A stretch of 34,919 bases of DNA, taken from assembly GCF_002551815.1 (NCBI RefSeq), contig NZ_NVPR01000012.1, forward strand, positions 7,248 to 42,166, in the 5' to 3' direction. The notes under the pieces are model-generated. The model saw nothing but the letters and a program-made list of their open reading frames with translations, searched no databases and was not told the DNA's origin. Position 1 is the first letter of the stretch; each line of letters begins with the position of its first letter. The DNA comes from Bacillus sp. AFS098217 (GTDB taxonomy: Bacteria > Bacillota > Bacilli > Bacillales > Bacillaceae_G). Positions 31,141 through 34,919 of this stretch are shown here, piece by piece. A program made the position numbers and the translations under genes.

Positions 31141-32566
31141 TGCTATTCGCTCCTTTTTCTTGCTCTTTTTGTTTGTCTGTTGTATTCTCTTTATCTTTTT
31201 CGTGCTCTTTTTCTTTTTCTTGTTCTTTTTGTTTGTCTGTTGTATTTTCTTTATCTTTTTGTGAATCAGATTGCTCTGTGTTCCCTTGTACTTCTTGACT
31301 TGGTTGTTCTTTCTTTACAAGGGTTACCTTCGCACTTTTTTGTTTTGCCTCTATTGAAACATTACTTGGACCGCTAACCTGAATTGGGATATCATGCGTA
31401 CCAGGAGATAGGTTTTGCAGATTAATTGCCGCCGTTATTTGCGCTGCTGTTATTTTATCTACTACACTAGCTTCTCCTGAAATATCAACACTTATCTTTC
31501 CACTTTGCGGCGAAAGGAGTTGCAAAGTAGCGTCGTTTGAAAGACCATTTTTTTGAATAGAAATGCCATCAATTGTTCTATGCTTTATTTGTTTTTGCTT
31601 CTGTACTTCGACAGAAACCGTTACTTTATCAGGTTTTGCACTTGTTACACCCTTTGGTAATAAAACAGAGGTATCGAATGTTGTAGACTCTGTCATTTGA
31701 CTAAGATCCACTTCGACCCCCTCTATGGATTGTATATTATCCAAAACATCTTTTGGACCTGATATCGTCACTTCACTTGGCTGAATACCGATGTTTGTGA
31801 CCGCCAACCCTTCTGGCATACTTCCTTTTTTCACATAGGTTAGCGGCACTGTTTTCTCTATATTATTTGTTGTTCCCTGTGTGGCAACAGGGATTGTCAC
31901 ACTTACTCTAGATGGGCTTGTTTTTAAATCTAATCGTTTCCCATCTTTATCATATAGCATAACCTCTGCTTCTTTTGTTACCGTTTTGTTAATACCTTTT
32001 ACATCAACATGTGCCTTAGCCGAAGCAATACTATCTATTTCCTCTTCTGTTCCAACTACCTCAACAGTATCTGGTTTAAACTTAATAGCAGATTTGTCAA
32101 TGTTAGTACCTGCCTGCAGCTGATCTTCATTTGACAATTTCACATCTACAGAAACATACTTTTTAGCTTTATTATAAATTGTAACTTTAATTTTTGATGG
32201 TTGAACGGTTGCTTTCACATTACTTGGGAGATTCGTTGCTTTTAGGGGAACTTCATAAGTTCCTTTTTTATAACCACGTAAATCTACAGGAATCTCAATT
32301 TTGCTTTTTGCTTTTATAGCAGCAACCGATGCCTTAGGACCTTCCAATTTCACCTTCACTTGGCTTTGAGTGCTACTTACAATATATTTCTCTGCATCAT
32401 AATCTACCTTGATAGGGCAGTCTATTGTTTCTTTTGTATCACCTGTGAAAGGCGATATGTTCGCAGTGTTATTTTTTTCTGTTATGGTTGTTGACATGAA
32501 AAGCATCAATGTCAGTAGTAATGAAATTCCTTTTAAAAACCAATGGTTCTCCATTAACTTATCCAT
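31133..32566 (-). CDS. cdaR: CdaR (YbbR-domain regulator of CdaA)
   Basis: The 477 residues have an N-terminal membrane anchor ([20 protein letters not shown], about 9-28), about four YbbR repeats to about 415, and a highly charged C-terminal tail. The tail holds a 20-residue tandem repeat (two copies of [17 protein letters not shown] unit 60 bp at 31141-31260), probably variable between strains. It modulates the diadenylate cyclase from outside the membrane. GGAGGAG precedes the ATG by 8 nt. It overlaps cdaA by 8 nt and glmM by 8 nt. Confidence 0.93.
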   Translation of the reverse strand: MDKLMENHWFLKGISLLLTLMLFMSTTITEKNNTANISPFTGDTKETIDCPIKVDYDAEKYIVSSTQSQVKVKLEGPKASVAAIKAKSKIEIPVDLRGYKKGTYEVPLKATNLPSNVKATVQPSKIKVTIYNKAKKYVSVDVKLSNEDQLQAGTNIDKSAIKFKPDTVEVVGTEEEIDSIASAKAHVDVKGINKTVTKEAEVMLYDKDGKRLDLKTSPSRVSVTIPVATQGTTNNIEKTVPLTYVKKGSMPEGLAVTNIGIQPSEVTISGPKDVLDNIQSIEGVEVDLSQMTESTTFDTSVLLPKGVTSAKPDKVTVSVEVQKQKQIKHRTIDGISIQKNGLSNDATLQLLSPQSGKISVDISGEASVVDKITAAQITAAINLQNLSPGTHDIPIQVSGPSNVSIEAKQKSAKVTLVKKEQPSQEVQGNTEQSDSQKDKENTTDKQKEQEKEKEHEKDKENTTDKQKEQEKGANSNG

Positions 32567-33386
32567 GACGCTTTCTCCTCCAATTCCAATTCCATAAAGA
32601 TGAAGAAGTTGTCTTCACATTTCCACTAAACTCTGCCAAAAGCATTTCTTTCAACTGCTCTGTCTTTAAATCGCGATGTAATTCACCATTTTTTGTTAAA
32701 GAAATTTGACCAGTTTCTTCTGATACAACAACTGTAATGCTATCAGTTACTTCGCTAACCCCCATTGCAGCTCGGTGACGCGTTCCTAATTCTTTAGAAA
32801 TAAAAGGACTTTCTGATAATGGAAGATAGCAAGCTGCTGCTTTAATTGTACTACCTTGCATAATAACCGCTCCATCATGGAGAGGTGTATTAGGGATAAA
32901 AATATTAATTAGTAATTCCGATGATACATTTGCATTCAAAGGAATTCCGGTTTCTATATAATCGTCCATTCCAGTTTCTCTGGATAATGTAATCAATGCA
33001 CCAATTCTTCGTTTTCCCATATATTCTGTTGCTTTCGCTACAGCTGTGGCAACAATTTCAGGTTCACTCTCTCCATGAACGCCTCCACGAGAAAATAAAC
33101 TTCCCCGTCCTAGTTGTTCAAGCGCTCGTCTTATTTCAGGCTGAAAAATGATAATAACCGCTAAAAATCCCCATGTTATTACCTGATCCGTTAGCCAATA
33201 CAGCGTATGCAAATCAAGGAAATAGCTTAATATACGAACGACGATAATAACTGTAATCCCTTTCAAAAGCTGAACAGCTTTTGTGCCTCGAATTACAAGA
33301 ATTAGCTTATATATAACAAACCACACAACGGCGATATCTAATATCGTACTGAGATATTTCAAAAGGTTCATATCTCCAAAAGGCAT
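32559..33386 (-). CDS. cdaA: Membrane diadenylate cyclase CdaA
   Basis: CdaA makes the second messenger c-di-AMP from two ATP. The 275 residues have three N-terminal helices (about 10-95) and a DAC domain with LHDGAVIM near 170 and GTRHRAAMG near 200, the DGA and RHR catalytic motifs. GGAGG is 10 nt before the ATG. It is first gene of cdaA-cdaR-glmM, linking c-di-AMP to cell-wall precursor supply. Confidence 0.96.
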   Translation of the reverse strand: MPFGDMNLLKYLSTILDIAVVWFVIYKLILVIRGTKAVQLLKGITVIIVVRILSYFLDLHTLYWLTDQVITWGFLAVIIIFQPEIRRALEQLGRGSLFSRGGVHGESEPEIVATAVAKATEYMGKRRIGALITLSRETGMDDYIETGIPLNANVSSELLINIFIPNTPLHDGAVIMQGSTIKAAACYLPLSESPFISKELGTRHRAAMGVSEVTDSITVVVSEETGQISLTKNGELHRDLKTEQLKEMLLAEFSGNVKTTSSSLWNWNWRRKRHG

Positions 33387-33476
33387 GCTACACCTTCCTC
33401 CTACTTACGAGCAATTTCATCCATATATTGAAATATTTTTTATGCTCTATCTGTATGTATTTACAACAACTAATTA

Positions 33477-33504
33477 ATTATAACATACATGAAAAAAACA
33501 ACAA
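33477..33504 (-). promoter_or_regulatory. Candidate sigma-A promoter of cdaA-cdaR-glmM
   Basis: TTGTTG (33504-33499), 16-nt spacer, TATAAT (33482-33477), about 90 nt before the cdaA start. Confidence 0.55.
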
Positions 33505-33603
33505 TTACAAACAACATCCCTCCCTTGGCTTAAATTGGTAAGATGTCAAACTTTTTTGATGAATCGTATAATATAACTCATTATTATACGCTCATTTTAA
33601 AAT

Positions 33604-33632
33604 AAAAAAAGCAGCATTTTCAGCCGCTTTTC
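33604..33632 (-). terminator. rocF terminator
   Basis: AAAAGCGGC and GCTGCTTTT form a stem with one mismatch, followed by seven T on the minus strand, right after the rocF stop. Confidence 0.75.
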
Positions 33633-33638
33633 TTACAT

Positions 33639-34532
33639 TTATTTTAGTTTTTCGCCAAATAAAGAACCCATTAATGCAACAGCCGCTGTTGCAGTTTTAT
33701 TTTTCTCATCTAAGATTGGATTTACTTCAACAAATTCAGCAGATGTAATAATATCAGCCTCTGCTAACATTTCCATTGCTAAATGGCTTTCTCGATAAGA
33801 TAACCCACCAGTTACAGGTGTTCCAACCCCTGGTGCATCATGTGGATCAAGACCATCTAGATCTAATGATAAGTGCACACCATCTGTATGTGATAAATAC
33901 CCAATCGTTTCTTCCATAACAGCCGTCATACCCATACGGTCAATTTCATGCATTGTAAATACTTTAATTCCCTCATTGCGAATAAATTCTTTTTCGCCCT
34001 CATCTAATGCGCGTGCACCAATGATAACGACGTTCTCTTTTTTTACCTTTGGATATGCCTCATATAAATTTACAAGTGAAGGATGTCCATAACCTAAGCT
34101 TGCTGCAAGCGACATACCATGAATGTTTCCAGACGGGGATGTTTCTTCCGTATTTAAATCACCGTGTGCATCATACCAGATAACACCTAAATTCTTATAA
34201 TGCTTCGCTACTCCTGCAAGAGTCCCAATAGCAATACTATGGTCACCACCTAACACAAGTGGAAAATGACCTTTTTCTATACTATGATCAACCTTACTTG
34301 CTAACTCATTACACACATCTGCAACTTGTGTAAGGTTTCTTAATTTTGTATTTTCATCTATTTCTTTCTCTCTCTCAATACATATATCCCCAATGTCTTC
34401 TACGTTATACCCAATGTTCTCGATTCTTTCAATTACTCCTGCATATCGAATCGCACTTGGTCCCATATCAACCCCGCGACGCATTTGCCCTAAATCCATT
34501 GGAACGCCAATAATTGAAATTTCTTTCTTCAT
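33639..34532 (-). CDS. rocF: Arginase RocF
   Basis: RocF hydrolyses arginine to ornithine and urea. The 297 residues contain the Mn2+ motifs [10 protein letters not shown] near 98, DAHGDLN near 123 and [14 protein letters not shown] near 225, all intact. AAAGGGGG precedes the ATG. A TTGAGT-N17-TTAAAA pair upstream could be a sigma-A promoter; I see no -24/-12 element, unlike roc genes of B. subtilis. It is monocistronic here, without rocD or rocE beside it. Confidence 0.95.
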   Translation of the reverse strand: MKKEISIIGVPMDLGQMRRGVDMGPSAIRYAGVIERIENIGYNVEDIGDICIEREKEIDENTKLRNLTQVADVCNELASKVDHSIEKGHFPLVLGGDHSIAIGTLAGVAKHYKNLGVIWYDAHGDLNTEETSPSGNIHGMSLAASLGYGHPSLVNLYEAYPKVKKENVVIIGARALDEGEKEFIRNEGIKVFTMHEIDRMGMTAVMEETIGYLSHTDGVHLSLDLDGLDPHDAPGVGTPVTGGLSYRESHLAMEMLAEADIITSAEFVEVNPILDEKNKTATAAVALMGSLFGEKLK

Positions 34533-34641
34533 AGATAGTATCCCCCTTTTATGCCTTCACTAAATATTTTAAATCTTTTATATAGTCTGACTCAACTCGA
34601 CATTTTTTTGTATGTATATACACCTTATTCACTCTTATTCA

Positions 34642-34663
34642 CGTTAAAATCTATATTTTAACG
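34642..34663. promoter_or_regulatory. Perfect dyad upstream of rocF
   Basis: CGTTAAAAT-CTAT-ATTTTAACG, 9-bp arms, about 110 bp before the rocF ATG. It could be an operator; no specific regulator is suggested by its sequence. Confidence 0.4.
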
Positions 34664-34706
34664 CGAACCTATGTATAAAACGAACTTAGTAGAAGCAATC
34701 TTTTCC

Positions 34707-34898
34707 TATATAAATCCATTTTCATTTTTCGACATCTAAATCCCTGCCATGCAGAATAAAAAGTAACCTACACTCGTTTGCTCTTTCTGTTTTTACTTCG
34801 CATGTGGCAGAAAAAAGCCCTGACCGCTTCTATGCATGAATAGATGCTCTCTCCCACCTAAAAAGAGGGGTTTTATGTCGTTTTTTTATTGATGTATA
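34707..34898 (-). repeat. Dispersed repeat, copy C (complete)
   Basis: It is the reverse complement of copy B (20811-21001) over about 190 bp, with differences such as the part between the C-rich and CATGCATAGAAG stretches. Its 3' end points to rocF. Copies A and C are in the same orientation, B is inverted. Confidence 0.85.
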
Positions 34899-34919
34899 GA
34901 TAACAGATGCTTTTATTTT

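Noticed and set aside
1-34919. CRISPR array, tRNA or rRNA genes
   Set aside because: No regularly spaced repeats and no tRNA or rRNA-like stretch was seen on either strand.

Overview
The window looks like a chromosome segment of a Bacillus cereus-group organism. It is AT-rich and low-GC, with AAGGAGG-type ribosome binding sites. It carries the Firmicute block cdaA-cdaR-glmM-glmS with a glmS ribozyme, followed by rocF, and a SUMT-HemD fusion behind nirBD. A dispersed repeat of about 190 bp (three copies at 1-41, 20811-21001 and 34707-34898) resembles the interspersed repeats of that group. The species call is recognition from memory, not a database result. I saw no tRNA, rRNA, CRISPR array or intact insertion sequence.

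Layout. 1-1.4 kb: small membrane peptides and a YxeA-like protein behind a shared, unusual promoter type. 1.4-6.9 kb: nirB-nirD-(SUMT-hemD)-sirB-sirC, an assimilatory/anaerobic nitrite reductase operon that makes its own siroheme, with an FNR-type box placed at about -41.5. 6.9-12.4 kb: YitT protein, a LacI-family relic, two two-peptide cassettes, a PlsC-like acyltransferase, a molybdate locus (regulator, modA, modB, no modC) and a fourth, ORF-less copy of the cassette promoter. 12.6-19.6 kb: sugar transporter, P5C reductase, aldo/keto reductase, a TetR/ABC-2 pair with matching operators, an AraC regulator with a membrane protein, and a lipoprotein. 19.7-22.8 kb: small membrane protein, a lipoprotein behind a structured leader, a repeat copy, an unknown gene and an MFS exporter. 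23.0-27.4 kb: accessory segment with a sigma-54-type promoter and amino-acid permease, then a SCIFF-type six-cysteine peptide with its radical SAM/SPASM maturase, and a 5'-truncated metallochaperone relic beside the glmS 3' end. 27.5-34.9 kb: glmS, glmM, cdaR, cdaA and rocF, all on the minus strand.

Two systems stand out. (1) A probable ranthipeptide (SCIFF) locus at 25067-26801. It sits outside its usual clostridial setting, is more GC-rich than its surroundings, and is preceded by two 18-bp redox-type operators (TTGTGAA-N4-TTCACAA) whose centres are 31 bp apart. The maturase family is oxygen-sensitive, so redox control would fit. (2) A dense local regulon. Seven promoters at six loci share one architecture: TTACA-N4-TGTAA, a third half-site on an 11-bp repeat, then a fixed 33-nt gap to a -10 box. 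They drive a family of paired 31-35 residue peptides, another 37-residue membrane peptide, a YxeA-like protein and two apparently ORF-less transcripts. The box matches what I recall of the BceR/YxdJ-type antimicrobial-peptide response regulators, and yxeA belongs to the YxdJ regulon in B. subtilis, so an envelope-stress peptide response is a reasonable hypothesis.
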